NCBI GenBank assembly: GCA_024752435.1
Contig: CP103037.1
Span: forward strand, 124,001-188,000
Origin: Allantophomopsis cytisporea
Lineage: Eukaryota; Ascomycota; Leotiomycetes; Phacidiales; Phacidiaceae
Direction: 5' to 3'
Length of the DNA stretch: 64,000 nt
Each line of letters starts with the position of its first letter. Position 1 is the first letter of the stretch. A program made the translations under genes and the position numbers. Shown piece after piece: positions 49,401-61,384 of the stretch. The notes under the pieces are model-generated. The model was not told the origin of the DNA. It saw nothing but the letters and a program-made list of their open reading frames with translations, and ran no database searches.

Positions 49401-50802
49401 GAAACGCTGTGTGTATTTTAGAATCGGTATATACCTCGCAATATTCTTTACTCTCCAATCTAAATCATACAAGTTGTACAATATCTTTGCTTGCGAATCA
49501 GATATGCGCCGAAACTTTTCTGTGTCCCAATCCTTCTCCACCCGTAAAAGCTTCACATGTCAGTATCAACTTTTGATATGATCTACTTGATTGTGAGTTT
49601 TACCCATTCTTGTACCTGACGGTCTTTGTCGACAATCCTTGTGTAATTTGAGGATGTTGACCTCTCCCCGGGTGGAGCAATCGCGTTCACCGTTCGCTCT
49701 ACCAGACATATTAGAACCTTTTTGTTTGTCCAATCATGAGTGTTGGCCTTACTAAGAATATGCTCTTGAAGATATACGTTCACATCGATAGCATACACAA
49801 GAATAGCATGGTACAGCTCGACAATACTTTCATCAAGAGCTTGGACAGCATCACTGTCACTCTCGCTCCCTGTCGCCCTGTATTGGTATTCAATGATAGC
49901 GTAACGTTTCAGAATGCTAGAAAGGAAATCGAGTTTCTCGAAGACAAAATCCTTCATTTTCAGGTCGTTGCTCCTGATCTGCAAGCCCAGAGACACAGTA
50001 GCCCAAGCAAGTGCACCAGCCTTGGTTGGATCAAATGCTAGCCCAGCCGAAATAAGATCTTTATACTTCAAGACTGAGTCGAGAATTTTCGTCAAAGTCT
50101 ATCTACGTCAGCACATCCTTTGCATATCACTGGACAACAATTGACAAGTACTTCGTGTATTTTCGTTCTTTTTCCGTGTTTCTCCTTGGCATCACGCGCC
50201 ATGGAGATGATCTTCTCTAGTCTCAGAGAAGCAGTATTATTCGAATCTTCAGCACTCTCGCCATTAACAGACTCACTCAAGCTATCTCTCTGGACAGGAT
50301 CTAGCTTGTCTAATGCTAATTGCCACAAATCAGTCTTTTCGCCATTGGCAATGGCTGTGGTAGCATTCGGTTCTGGATTGGCAGGAACATTAACGATAGA
50401 AGCACTCAGAGATGACGAGGATTCCAATGGCTGTTGGCTTTGCAGCATAGATTGATCTCTAGGGTTTACCTGAGCATCTCGCTCATTCAGTTTGGCTTCG
50501 GGAAGATTCCCAGCCGTAGAAGAAGCACCATCATGATTCGACTCGGAATGTCCAGTAGAGGCCAAAGAAATGGGTGATTTCTCTTTTTGCCCACGATGCC
50601 GTAATGTTAATGCATTGAATAGTCGACGGGGCTCAGGCGGTGCATGGCCACTGGAGGCTGTTGAGCTTGCGGTTTGCTCAATACCTTTGACTCTGTCAAT
50701 TTGAGGACTGGCCAGGCTCGACTCTCCGGTCTTGCTCGGCCACCCGAGTCTAGCTCGGATACTGCCGATAGCCTTCCCGGTCTTGCTGCGCCGAGACTCC
50801 AT
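46405..50802 (-). CDS. NACHT NTPase with ankyrin repeats (NWD-type NLR), one possible frameshift
   Basis: Minus strand from ATG 50802. A Ser-rich head leads to the NWD N-terminal domain (LWQLALDKL, LKYKDLISAGLAFDP, ALAWATVSLGLQI). Further exons are 49435-49550, 48605-49387, 47241-48532 and 46405-47183, all in phase. NACHT shows a variant P-loop SGLGRGKT (first Gly replaced by Ser) and Walker B TIILDGLDE. The C-terminus holds at least six ankyrin units (GLTPIHLAVREG, GRTILHLAAKY, GFTPLHIAC, GRTPLHFAV). Fungal NLRs of this kind act in non-self recognition. At 50092-50096 the frame before and after differ by one base, so the protein as written would stop at 50092; a lost base is the simplest reading and no sensible intron repairs it. 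All later introns (52, 47, 72 and 57 bp) are clean. Confidence 0.85.
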
Positions 50803-52387
50803 GAATTTACGGTAATTTGGGTTTACAACGGACTGGTCTCCAGGTTCGGCAAACTGTCTAGCATAATGTTGTATCGTAATGTCCCCCGTCTCAGGTCATT
50901 TGAAACACAGGCCACCACAGGCAGGGTTCAATTCCGGGTTACAGCATGGCTACCCTGATGCCGTCTCACCGCCGGGCAGAATTTTATATAATACAGGGAT
51001 GTTTAGGAAGTTTCCATGTGACGTACAAATCACACCAGATCTCATCATTCCCTCGTTGAAATCCTACAAAGACTCGACATGATGGCGAATATAAATCCTT
51101 ATACATAAGTAAAGTACTACAATCGGCCTGTGTTTTTATTATTCAATTTACTACTCAAACCCGTAACTTGATAGAGCTATGTACACATATACCATCCCCT
51201 TGTCTAGAAAAATGCTTATTATATAATATAATTGATCAAAAGTGTTTTCGTCTGGGCTCACTGTACGATGTTTTTACGTATTGAGCTAACAATATAGTAA
51301 AAGCTATATAAATATAAATCCTAGCTCCGAGTATTCATATAATAAGTTTTAAAGGATAGTTGCGTTGAAAAAACCATCAAGGAAAAACTACTTAAATTGG
51401 TGACTTCGATTATTTTGGGGGCCATAGAGAAACTTTCAACACCCCACTTTGAGTTCTCATAGGTAAGATCACAGCATGCCACCAGTGGGTCTTTGGCGTA
51501 AAAGCGGCAAAGCCAAGACTGATTGAAGAGTAGAGGGGGCGTTAACTCAATTTTTGTGATCCTCGAGCGCTAGCTCTCGTATTTTGGAATTTTTGATAAG
51601 ACGAAGGCTTTGCCAAGTATCTTGATGACAAGCTCTGGCTGTATGACTTCGGGATCTCGTACAAAGGGTTTCAAGCAAATATATGCTCATGACTATTCTG
51701 GATGAGCGCGAGTTCGTACTCGAGTTTTCGAGTCTTGCTGAGATGATCGACTTTGATCGACTTAGCAGATTTTGGCGAGCAATGTTCTAGAATAGATTGT
51801 TGAGTGATTATTAGGGGTGTATATCAGCGGAACATTCAGGGAAGGGTAAATGAGGTATCCTTGATGGGAAGTTGAAAATGAGATAGCAAAGCTTGAATCT
51901 TGGGATGAGAGAACGAGGCTTTTTTTGGTAGATTCAGAGGCGAAACACAAAAAATCAAATCAAAAAGAAGGATGGAACAATGAACGGGCACTAGTCATAT
52001 CCATAGAGTCTTCACGGTCCTTAATGGACAACTGCCAGATTTCTATCTCTTGTTGTTTTACTGATTATTCCAGGCTTTGAGTGTGGAAGTTGACAGTCGA
52101 AATAATACCGCAAACAAAGTGTGCATTATCAATGATAAAGAGATGCACGGACAGTTTGCAGTTTCTCATTGCGAATGATTTTGAAGTATTGATGATTTTT
52201 ATTATCGCCATATCTATGACGGACGATACTGTCTATCTATAAACAAAGGAAATGTTCGTACCTCTTCTCATACTATCGTAAACATTGTCTTCCCTTCAAA
52301 CAGAAACCCCGGAACAAAAGGATATCAATAACAAAAATGCAAGCACATCCACTTATAAAGCTATTCTCCCACACTCCAAGTCATCCT
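50803..52387. other. Intergenic, 1.6 kb
   Basis: AT-rich; no supported gene on either strand. Confidence 0.45.
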
Positions 52388-53325
52388 CTATTGACTAGAG
52401 CCACGATCCGATCTAGTTCTGAGAGTCTTGTCCGTCATGGAAAGCTCGCTAATACCAATCTCTTCATCAATTCTCTTCTTACTAACCACATTGCTTGGGT
52501 GGAAGACATTGAAGATAGCCATAGTCAAAAACATGAGCGTACCATCGAAGATGTAGATGAAGTATTCATGGCCGAGCAAGAAGCCATCACTGCCGGTGAC
52601 GTACTCAGCAATACGGAAGATACTTCTGATCATGATCAAAGAGCTGGCAATGTAGAGCACAACCAAGTATCGTTGCCATGGTACATTCAAGCTCTGGCTG
52701 CGCGTGGTAGGGTACTTCGCGATGCGGGAGTGGAAAACGCTGGCGACGACAATGAAGAATCCAAAGAACAAGACTTGGATGCCCAAACCACCGGTGATGA
52801 CGTGCTCGCCCAATTTTGCGTCAGATGGCTTCTTGGCCTTGGCTTGCATACCACCACCAGCGGACTGCGCAAGGAAGGAGAGCACGTCGCCGAAGACGAA
52901 GATCTTGGTGAGCCAGCGGCAGGCAATGAGGGAGTGTGATTCACCGTCGGTGAGAGCGATGATGCGACCGAGAATCATATAGATGGAGGCGGCGAAGAAA
53001 GCTGGTGCAAGGAGAAGCAAGAGAGACTGCATGATGTATGGACCGGTCGTCCAGTCTGGAGACTCCTTCGCGGAAAGGGCTCGGCCTACATAGCCTATTA
53101 CTTCAACTGTGGAGTGTTAGTTCCTGTGGCTAAGGCATGGGGAAAAGTGTATAACTTACAAAGACCACCGATCACAAAGGGGATAAAGTACCACGTTCTG
53201 GTTCTCAAGAGTTGCACAATGTGTGCGACTGATGAAATGGCGAAGAGGACGATGAAGACCACTGCTGCGGCCAGGGAAGGGTTATAGTGGTAGAAGATGT
53301 ACTTCTCGCCTGCGTTATCTGCCAT
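52388..53325 (-). CDS. RTA1-like seven-helix membrane protein
   Basis: Minus strand, exons 53160-53325 and 52388-53106, 53-bp intron, 294 residues. It opens with the family pattern YHYNPSLAAA at the first helix and then shows six more helices; TWYFIPFVIGG, SIYMILGRII, FVFGDVLSFLAQSAGGG and YIFDG(T)LM are the conserved RTA1 blocks. The tail is charged and cytosolic. RTA1-family proteins in yeast protect against toxic lipophilic compounds (7-aminocholesterol, phytosphingosine) and are linked to lipid movement; the transport substrate is unknown here. Confidence 0.94.
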
Positions 53326-55006
53326 TTTGATGGTATTTGGTGGTGAAGGCTTTATTTTGTGGAGAGATTGTCGGATTTACAGTTTAGTCTTGAGAACGGG
53401 GAAGATGAGATTGAGTTGATTGTTGATTTTGATGCAGACAAGGTTGATATAAGAATCTTTCGAGAAGAAGTGTATTGGAAGTTGATTGCAAGTCTCTCAG
53501 TGAATGGTATTGAGTGGACGTTGTGACTTTGGTTGTGGTAAAGGCAATCTTAGGCTGTTGAGCGAACTCCTTTGAATGTCTAAGTCAATGTTGTTGATGA
53601 TAATGTTTAAATACGGCAATACACAAGTATATATAATTTTCATCAGACACATATATCGTTATCAAACAAGCTTGGCAGTATCAACAAAAGAAAAGTCAAT
53701 TGCAGATCTATTCTACAAGTTCATACTCAGCCCTAGCTATTGAGATGCGCAGCTGGCATTGTCGCACGCTACAATGGTAAATATTTCTCGCATCCTCGCA
53801 CTCGTTCTTCGTACCCGCACTACGTATCTCGCGATCGTATTCTCGCTCCACCAACGGCTTAGCAACTGGCGGTTAGAGTATGGTGCCAAGAAGAGAGATG
53901 GGCACGATTGACACCAATGAATATACACTAGAGGGGACGATCCAAGGGGTTGATCGGACATCCTTCCACCCATCAAGCAATTAAGTACAAACCTTAACGA
54001 CGTGAACAGCAATCACCACCATCATCATGTTGGAATGAGAGCGATTGAAGTCTGTATGGACATCATGGACTTGATCTTCCGCATCTACATACTATTAGGT
54101 ATTCTATGTGTTTAAAATCCATGTTCTTTCTCCATGGCTATCCCCGTCTGCATCTCCATCTGCATCTCCATCTCCATCTCCATCTTCATATCTAGGCAGA
54201 ATTTAATTCTTACCCTGTTCCCCAACCAGCCTGCTTCATGGGCCCGGTGTCAGTCAAGGGTCTTTCTATTCATCAAAACAATCCCATTAGAAGGAAATTG
54301 GCTTCTATTCGTCGTTTTTCCCCATTGTGGATCGTGGCTCAGTTGAAAGAGCACTGATATTGACCCTGATCTGAAATGCAAATTCTTACAGGGCGCTGTT
54401 GATGACAAGTAGGGGATTTTAGTCGTTGACTAGAGCGCTGAAACTGTCCCTGTCATTATTATGTTTTGGTCGATAACTTGCCCGTACGAAGCACCAAGCG
54501 TTAGAAAATGGCTTGGATGCGGTCAAGGGTGATTTTGATGGCTGGTTGGCTTATCATCGCTCGTCGCATGGCGGTCGGTCGTACTTCGTTCGCATGCGCG
54601 TATCCGTCGCACCTCGTTCTAAAATGCCTTAGTCGTTACGATGTAACTGTTCGCCCACTCCCCACTTTATAACGTATTTACTATTGCCAACATAGTACTA
54701 CTCTTTACACCAACCACTTTACTAACTACTGAATACCTTTAAAATCTTGCAGGTCGATTGGAGTATTGATATCTCAGAGTAAAAAGTGGCTTATGAACTT
54801 TAATCCGACTTTGAGTGAACACCATAAGGCTGGTTTGAGGTGTGTGTATTCGTCGACCTAGGTGTATCCATAATGTAAATATATGGGGTTGTGCATACTA
54901 CGCAGATAGATATATCTGACATCTAGGCTGCCGTCTTCGTAAAGTCCTTTCTCGCATTCGCTCTCGCTTTTTATTGAGGATACCTGAGATAAGGTCCTAC
55001 TTTGCA
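53326..55006. other. Intergenic, 1.7 kb
   Basis: Between divergent RTA1 and sterol glucosyltransferase genes. Holds an imperfect CATCTC/CATCTG run (about 54150-54186) and no supported gene. Confidence 0.45.
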
Positions 55007-57964
55007 ATGGCGAAAGATGATAGATCTGTCTGTGAGCTCGAAGGATCAACGTCTTTCAAAGAAGATCCTAAAATAAGGAACCCTACTCCGAATACCAGTG
55101 TGAGAAGAAAACCGATACCATCCTATACCAATGATAAAAGTTCACATACTACTTCCTCAGAGAATCGAGTTGAAGAAAATGTTCAACCACCGCCGCCGTA
55201 CGAGAGACATGTGTCAGAAGTACATGAAGCTCTACTTGACCAAACTCACGCAGCACTTATTGAGTCAGCAAACGTACTAGGCAAGTGATATTGTTCAATT
55301 CAACTGCGTCCAACATCCAATCCATCACATACCGGACTCTAATAAACATCTGATCCTTCGGCTCCTAACATCAAACAGATGATGGGAGAATCGACATCGA
55401 TCTCGATTCAAGACTCGGCCGAACACTAGCAAAGATCCTACCACACTCTCGATCTGAACAAGATGCAAGGACGGCGGACTCAGAACCACCAGAGTACCAA
55501 CCAAATCAAAGTTGGAGCATATCCCTCAACATTGTTATCCAAGTAGTTGGAAGCAGAGGAGATGTGCAGCCATTTATAGCCTTGGGGAATGAGCTTCAGC
55601 GATGTGGGCATCGGGTACGTATAGCAACCCACAACGTCTTCGGAAAGTTTGTACGAGAAAATGGTCTCGAATTCTATCCCATTGGAGGCGATCCCGCTGA
55701 GCTCATGGCTGTAAGTCCAACCCAAAATCTATATCCTAGCATGAACGCTAACAGTATGAAGTACATGGTAAAAAATCCCGGCCTGATCCCCAGTATGAAG
55801 ACTCTACGGGGTGGTGAGATTTCAAAGAAACGTACAATGGTGGCAGAAATGCTCAATGGGTGTTGGGAGTCATGCATTCTGCCCGACCACGTCAGTGGGA
55901 GACCTTTCGTCGCCGACGCTATAATTGCCAACCCTCCCAGTTTTGCTCATGTCCATTGTGCCCAGGCGCTGGGTGTGCCGTTGCATATCATGTTCACGAT
56001 GCCATGGACTAGCACCAACGAATTTCCGCATCCACTTGCGAACTTAAGGGCGACGTCGGTTGATGTAAAGATGGCGAATTATTTATCCTATGGTGTTGTA
56101 CAATGGATGACTTGGCAGGGGTGAGTTGCTACTGCTTTACTAGAGGAACAGCACTAATTATCTGCAGTCTGGCTGATATCATCAATGCGTGGAGAAAGAC
56201 ACTTGATTTGGAGCCCGTCCCTGGAACTGAAGGGGCATTGTTGGTGGAGTCTTTGAAGATACCGCATACCTACTGCTGGTCTCCAGCACTGGTGCCTAAG
56301 CCCTGCGACTGGCCATCTCATATCGGTTCGTGGAACCCCCTATCCTCTGTTCTAATATGCTGATCGTGAAAGATGTTTGTGGATTCTTTTTCAAGGACGA
56401 TTCGGTATACACTCCTCCCCCAGAACTGCAAGAATTCCTGGATTCCGGTTCACAGCCGGTCTATATTGGTTTCGGAAGCATTGTGATAGATGATCCCGAC
56501 AACCTTACAAATCTCATCTTGGAAGCTGTTCAGGTTGCGGGAGTACGAGTGATTATGTCCAGAGGATGGAGCAACTTAGGCGCAAACTTGACTTCCAATC
56601 CGCCAGATGTGTTTTTCTTGGGTGATTGTCCACATGGTAAGTCTAAAGAGCTACAATTATAGAAACTTACTGACAAGTAAGAATGGTTATTTCCAAGGGT
56701 AGCAGCGGTAGTCCACCATGGAGGAGCTGGCACAACGGCATGTGGGCTGAAGTTCGGACGCCCGACCACCATTGTGCCTTTCTTTGGAGAGTATGTCTCG
56801 ATATCCATTTCCAGTGAATTAAAAATTGACGTTGTCGCAGCCAGCCATTCTGGGGGGAAATGATAGCCACCGCAGGTGTAGGACCACACCCAATCGCATA
56901 CAAACTTCTTACAAGTCATAATCTCGCCGGAGCCATAAATTTCTGTCTCTCGCCATCCGTCTTAAGTGCGGCGCAGGAGATATCACAGCGACTTGCCATC
57001 GAAAAAGGAGTGAAGACAGCCGTGAATGCCTTCCACAAGAATCTGCCTCTAGAAAGAATGCCCTGCGATGTACTCCCCAATCTTCCCGCAGTTTGGAGGT
57101 ACTCGAAGGGAAAAGTAGATTGCAAGCTCTCTAGCGTTGCTGCTGAGGTCTTGATCAATTACCGCAAAATAGACAGGAAAGATCTGAAGATGTAGGTACA
57201 TCAGCTTCCTGGACAGACAATCCTCATAGGATGGATGGAATTTTGCGAACAAGAGCTAATTTAACATGAAAAGTCATCAAACGAAATCCATCACAATTGA
57301 ACCCCGTCGATGGGACCCCGTAACAGGCGGCGCAGCCTCAATGCTCGAGACCTCATCAGACTTATTCTTCTCCACAACCGGTGTCCTCACTAAGCCCTTC
57401 GAAGTATACATGGCCTCACGCAGTACGACAGATTCGAGCACCACTACAGTTGCCAATATGGCGGTGGCATCGCTGAGATCCGTCAACAAATTCAATACCA
57501 CGGTATTCAAGGGCCTCATGGTAGATATGCCGCTTGCAGTCACAGACGGGCTGCGCCAGGTTCCACGCATGTACGGCGATAACGTCGTCGAGCGAGAGCC
57601 AGTGCGCGGCTGGAAATCCGGGGCGAAAGTGGCCGGGTCCAGTTTCGTGCATGGAATGAGTGATGGCTTTTCAGATCTGTTCATCAAGCCTGTTGAGGAT
57701 GCGAAGACGGGCGGTGCGATGGGATTCGCGAAGGGCATCGCCAAGGGGTCGATTGGATTGCCGGTTAAGATGGCGAGTGCTGCTGTGGGACTTGTGGCGT
57801 ATCCTGGTGAGGGGATTGTGAGGAGTTTGCATACTATTACGCATTCTGGGACTAGGAAGGGAATAATGGGGGCTAGGTGTGCGTTGGGGATGGATGATAG
57901 GAAGAGAGTGGGTAAGGAGGTTGGGGAGAGGGTTTTGAAGGCGTTTGATGCGTTGAGGAGTTAG
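55007..57964 (+). CDS. UDP-glucose:sterol glucosyltransferase
   Basis: Eight exons (55007-55280, 55379-55710, 55762-56120, 56168-56325, 56373-56636, 56682-56790, 56841-57191, 57274-57964) give an intact 845-residue protein. Intron 1 is GC-AG (GCAAGT). The N-terminal Rossmann domain starts [13 protein letters not shown] (family signature); the C-terminal sugar-nucleotide site has [17 protein letters not shown] and PFFGDQPFWG. A long tail after LKIHQTK with a Gly/Ala/Ser-rich region ([21 protein letters not shown]) is typical of fungal members. It adds glucose to ergosterol-type sterols at membranes. No GRAM or PH domain precedes the catalytic part, so it is the short class. Intron 2 (55711-55761) is 51 bp without stop, so retention would add 17 residues. 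Confidence 0.94.
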
Positions 57965-58373
57965 TTGGTGGGTAATTTCATGGTATGGTAAGTAATGTTT
58001 AGCACTCTTTTGAATTAAGAATGTGTGCTCACTATGCATCTATAATAGTTATACAAACAGAAGCGAAGCGTATTTTAATCACTCAAAAAAGGATCGTAAT
58101 TATAACAAGAGTCTATTTCAGCAATAGGGAATTATGCTTTTTTTTTTTTTCATTCTAGCAAATAGCTATTAATACTTCAAGCTTCAAGTACAAGTCGATT
58201 GAAAAAGTTATATTTTTTATAAAGTGATAAGATGCCCAATTACATCGCATTATCATAAGAATTGTAATAAATCTTTTGTATACAATAAAGTCTTTACTAA
58301 GCTATCCATCAAATCCTAAATAAGTTCGCATTTTTGCAAAAATTCTGAAACAAGGGGAGACTCACGCGAAAAT
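57965..58373. other. Convergent intergenic region
   Basis: AT-rich, with a run of 13 T at 58138-58150. No gene seen. Confidence 0.4.
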
Positions 58374-58858
58374 TTAATCAGAAAAAGCTGTCGTCAACGG
58401 GAAGAATCTCCAACCATTTGCTTTGTCCATAGCATCCTTCAGCATCTCCTGAGCTCCTGAGAATATCTCTGTGTAAGCCTCTGGCTCAACTGACTGACGA
58501 CATGCCTCCAAATATTTGTCGATGTTGGCCAGAGGCGTGGAATCCCGAAGATCCTCAGCATGTGGATCCGCTCTATTTTGAAAAAGGGATGTAGAACCGC
58601 TAGAGAAGGATTGAGTATGTAATAATTCTTATCAACTAAGCAGTGAAGAGGCCTTCCTCGATACTATACAATACAACATTGATGCAGCTCGTTGATATTA
58701 TCGCCTCGCTCAAGCGCGGACTTCATTATACCAACGCGAACTGTGTCTTTACGCGCCTGCTTTTCCACTGTCTGCAGCAAGTGATAAGACCGCGGTAGAT
58801 GGTCATTACGTATTTCATATATCCTCTGGATTGCTGCCGCACTTAGATCCTGCTTCAT
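58374..58858 (-). CDS. Small hypothetical gene or gene remnant, two exons
   Basis: Minus strand. The first open part (58858 to about 58664) encodes a helical, charged stretch beginning MKQDLSAAAIQRIYEI; the second (about 58626-58374) encodes another helical stretch ending in FPLTTAFSD. Both have protein-like composition and differ from the surrounding AT-rich DNA, so I think they are real coding pieces. No intron joins them in phase with normal sites, which suggests decay or a mis-called base. I recognise no domain. It lies just downstream of NACHT gene remains on the same strand and could be part of that locus. Confidence 0.4.
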
Positions 58859-59163
58859 GAATTTCTTCTTTTAGGCTTTTTATTCCCTTAGGAGAAGACT
58901 CAAACGATATCGTTACCCATTAAAATAAAGCCTAGAGATGAGGATTGTATTATATAGATATATATTTACAATTAATCGTAAGAAAACATATTATTATTAT
59001 CGGGTACAACTTCTGCACGTTCTTTTAGCAATCCATGGTATAGTAGTAGACCAACGCTAGCTGCTAAAAAGTGAGGGTTTATGTTGTTTGCAAGTAGCTA
59101 TTTCTATAGCTTGGGATTGTAGTAAACAGCAGCAAACGAAGACTCTATGTTGGATATCGTCTT

Positions 59164-60197
59164 CTACCAGAACCTCCTCTTTATACAGTTTATAAAGTTA
59201 TAAACGCCTAAGTTTCGAAAGAACAGAGAGGAGAGATTGTTTATATACCTTCTTAGTATTATCCTAGAATGCTTGGGATGGGAAATGTCATAGAACTCCT
59301 GAAGGAGAGAAAAGGCTCTCTCACTTTGTCTACCCAGTTGTACAGCTGGTAAGGAAAGAACGTTAGTTGGATCCTGTATTCTTACATCCTTATAGTTACA
59401 GTAGAAATAGGCTACAGCTCTGATTTCGCAGCTCTCTTTCATTGTCTCTTCAATAACGCAGGCTGCAAGAACCGTTTTGCCAGAACCGGGGATACCTGAA
59501 ACCTACAATTTAGAATTTGTAGTATGCAGCTACGTCTTGAATGTCTCGCCTTCTGTTAGCTATAGACCTGTAAGTGAGTGATGTAGCTTCAAGCCTGCAC
59601 GATGATTTGTCGATGGATCCTCAGTTCCAAAGAAAGCCAAAACTTCCTCCTGTTTCTTAGTCAGAGCAATATGCATTTCTATTGCCCATCGCCTCTCCTG
59701 GTCCTTCTTCAGCGCTTCGATGTTACTAGCTATCTTGTCTTGACGTAATAAAGCTTGGAGAACAGTGACCAAGCTATCTCCAGTTAAAGCAACATTGATT
59801 ACTGCTCTATAACGTTTAAGTTCGGAAAGCAGCCCCTTTATTTCAGATCTAGTAAAAGGCCATTTTAGTCTCCGCATTGCCGTGTCAAAAGGGGAGCTGC
59901 GAGAGCTTCCGATATCATGGGAGTCGAGTTTCTTTCTCATCCTTAATAAAGTATCACGGCAAGAGTTGATGTGATGAAGACGGAAGTTTGATTCAGACAC
60001 ATTTTGTTCGAGCTCCCGTAAGACAACTTTTAAACCTTGGAACAAGCCCGAGAGAACTCTGACTTCACTCGGATTTTTCGATCTCCTTCGGGGCATCCTT
60101 CACAGCTCTGGTATATCGATATATCCGAGTGAAGATGGTAATCCGTAATCGCCACCAGACCCGCAATACTACTAGCTACAGAAAGAGGATCCGCCAT
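59164..60197 (-). pseudogene. NACHT-type NLR gene remnant with three Trp-to-stop changes
   Basis: Minus strand from an MADPLSVAS head (ATG 60197). The N-terminal helical domain is clear (VRVLSGLFQGLKVVLREL, RLKWPFTRSEIKGLLSELKRY), followed by LHHSLTGL, then the P-loop GIPGSGKT and AYFYCNYKD. Frame breaks occur near 60145 and 60085. Between LTGL and the P-loop, TAG appears at three places where this family has conserved Trp (in the stretch 59485-59570), all consistent with TGG-to-TAG. After a Ser/Leu-rich stretch homology is lost; the Walker B and sensor parts are missing, so the gene is also truncated. It cannot make an active receptor. Confidence 0.82.
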
Positions 60198-61384
60198 GTT
60201 GTAGTGCTACTTTTTATTTTCCGAAGCTGGAATGAAGATAGCTGACCAAGATTACTCTCAGCCTTGTGACCTTGTGCGATGGATAAGTTTCGTTAGACTA
60301 CCTTAGGTATCTAGCTGGGGACAAGAAGCAAAAAGGGATAGATATGCAAGAACCTCTGATGGACGCAGTGTAGATATATGATGTCGCAAATGTTCGATCA
60401 TCAACTTCTGTGAAAGAGACTGGGTGACGTTGTAAAGGTGAGGCTGTTATGCGTGCAGACTTAGAACAGAGTTTCAGCAGCTGCGCCACCCAGAGTTACA
60501 TCGCGATACCGACTCTCCAATACGAGAAATGCGCGATGAAAGAAAACGAGGCTCGGCCAAGCTTCCTTGACTCTCTCACCTTGGATATTGATGGGAATTG
60601 GACAATATCAAAGACGCCTTGCCAGAAAGCCACGGCTGCACAATTTTACGCGTGTCAGCTCCTCACAGTTTTGTGTATATAAATGTATCATACACTGCCC
60701 ACCATATATCGACTCCATCGCCTTCACATTAACGTATACTGTTCGTCGCATCAATTACCATAACATAATAGGCACGATAGAACTAAGAACAAGGGTTTTT
60801 CCAGGATCAGGTACGCAGTGTTCTCAAGTTGGGTAGCTGTGGTTATAGAGAAAGGCTGTCAGGAGCGTAAGGAACTAATTCTATTAGACGAGGATGATCA
60901 TCTACAACGTTCGCTACTCCGGATGTATGAACCGTACCTTGAGAACACTGCATTCGCCTCGTATTGCTAGGGTATGATTTCGGTTTGAAGGAGATCTTCA
61001 TGGTACTGGGGCCGGCTATACCCCATGTCGAGTGGATCCGGTGGGGAAGACAACCATGAAGTTAAATCCCGATCTGTAGGGTAAGATGTGGAGTTCGGGA
61101 ATGCTTATCATCGGGCGGCTAAGTGTATCTTAAAGCCTGTGTTTCCCTGCCTTGTTCTACTCTTAACTCATTTCGTACTGCAGTATGATACTGTGGAATG
61201 CTTGAAATATATAGAACTAAATAAATGGTACAGGGTTTCTTCTTCATTATTTATCATGATTGACGTACGATAGATCTCTCATGACTTCAACAACTCGCTT
61301 TGAATCAGAAATCGAGCATTAGATGATCCGACCATTACCCTCCCCTTCTGGCTTTACTGTCACCACAGAATCTTATCCGGTCGA
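60198..61384. other. Intergenic, 1.2 kb, with an inverted repeat
   Basis: No supported gene. A perfect 14-bp inverted repeat lies at 60815-60828 and 60938-60951. Confidence 0.5.
60815..60951. repeat. 14-bp inverted repeat around a 109-bp spacer
   Basis: GCAGTGTTCTCAAG at 60815-60828 and its exact reverse complement at 60938-60951, each flanked by a GTAC. It could be the ends of a small non-autonomous element; no target duplication was recognised. Confidence 0.6.

Noticed and set aside
54315..54390. tRNA-like stretch (TGGCTCAGTTGAAAGAGCA resembles an A box)
   Set aside because: No B box (GGTTCGANTCC) and no closing acceptor stem; at most a worn fragment.
55711..55761. Coding insertion in the glucosyltransferase
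   Set aside because: Open and in frame, but it has GTAAGT, a branch-like site and an acceptor, and its removal yields the exact family block.
60901..61080. 5S rRNA gene
   Set aside because: A few short matches in style only; the conserved 5S internal promoter sequence is not present.
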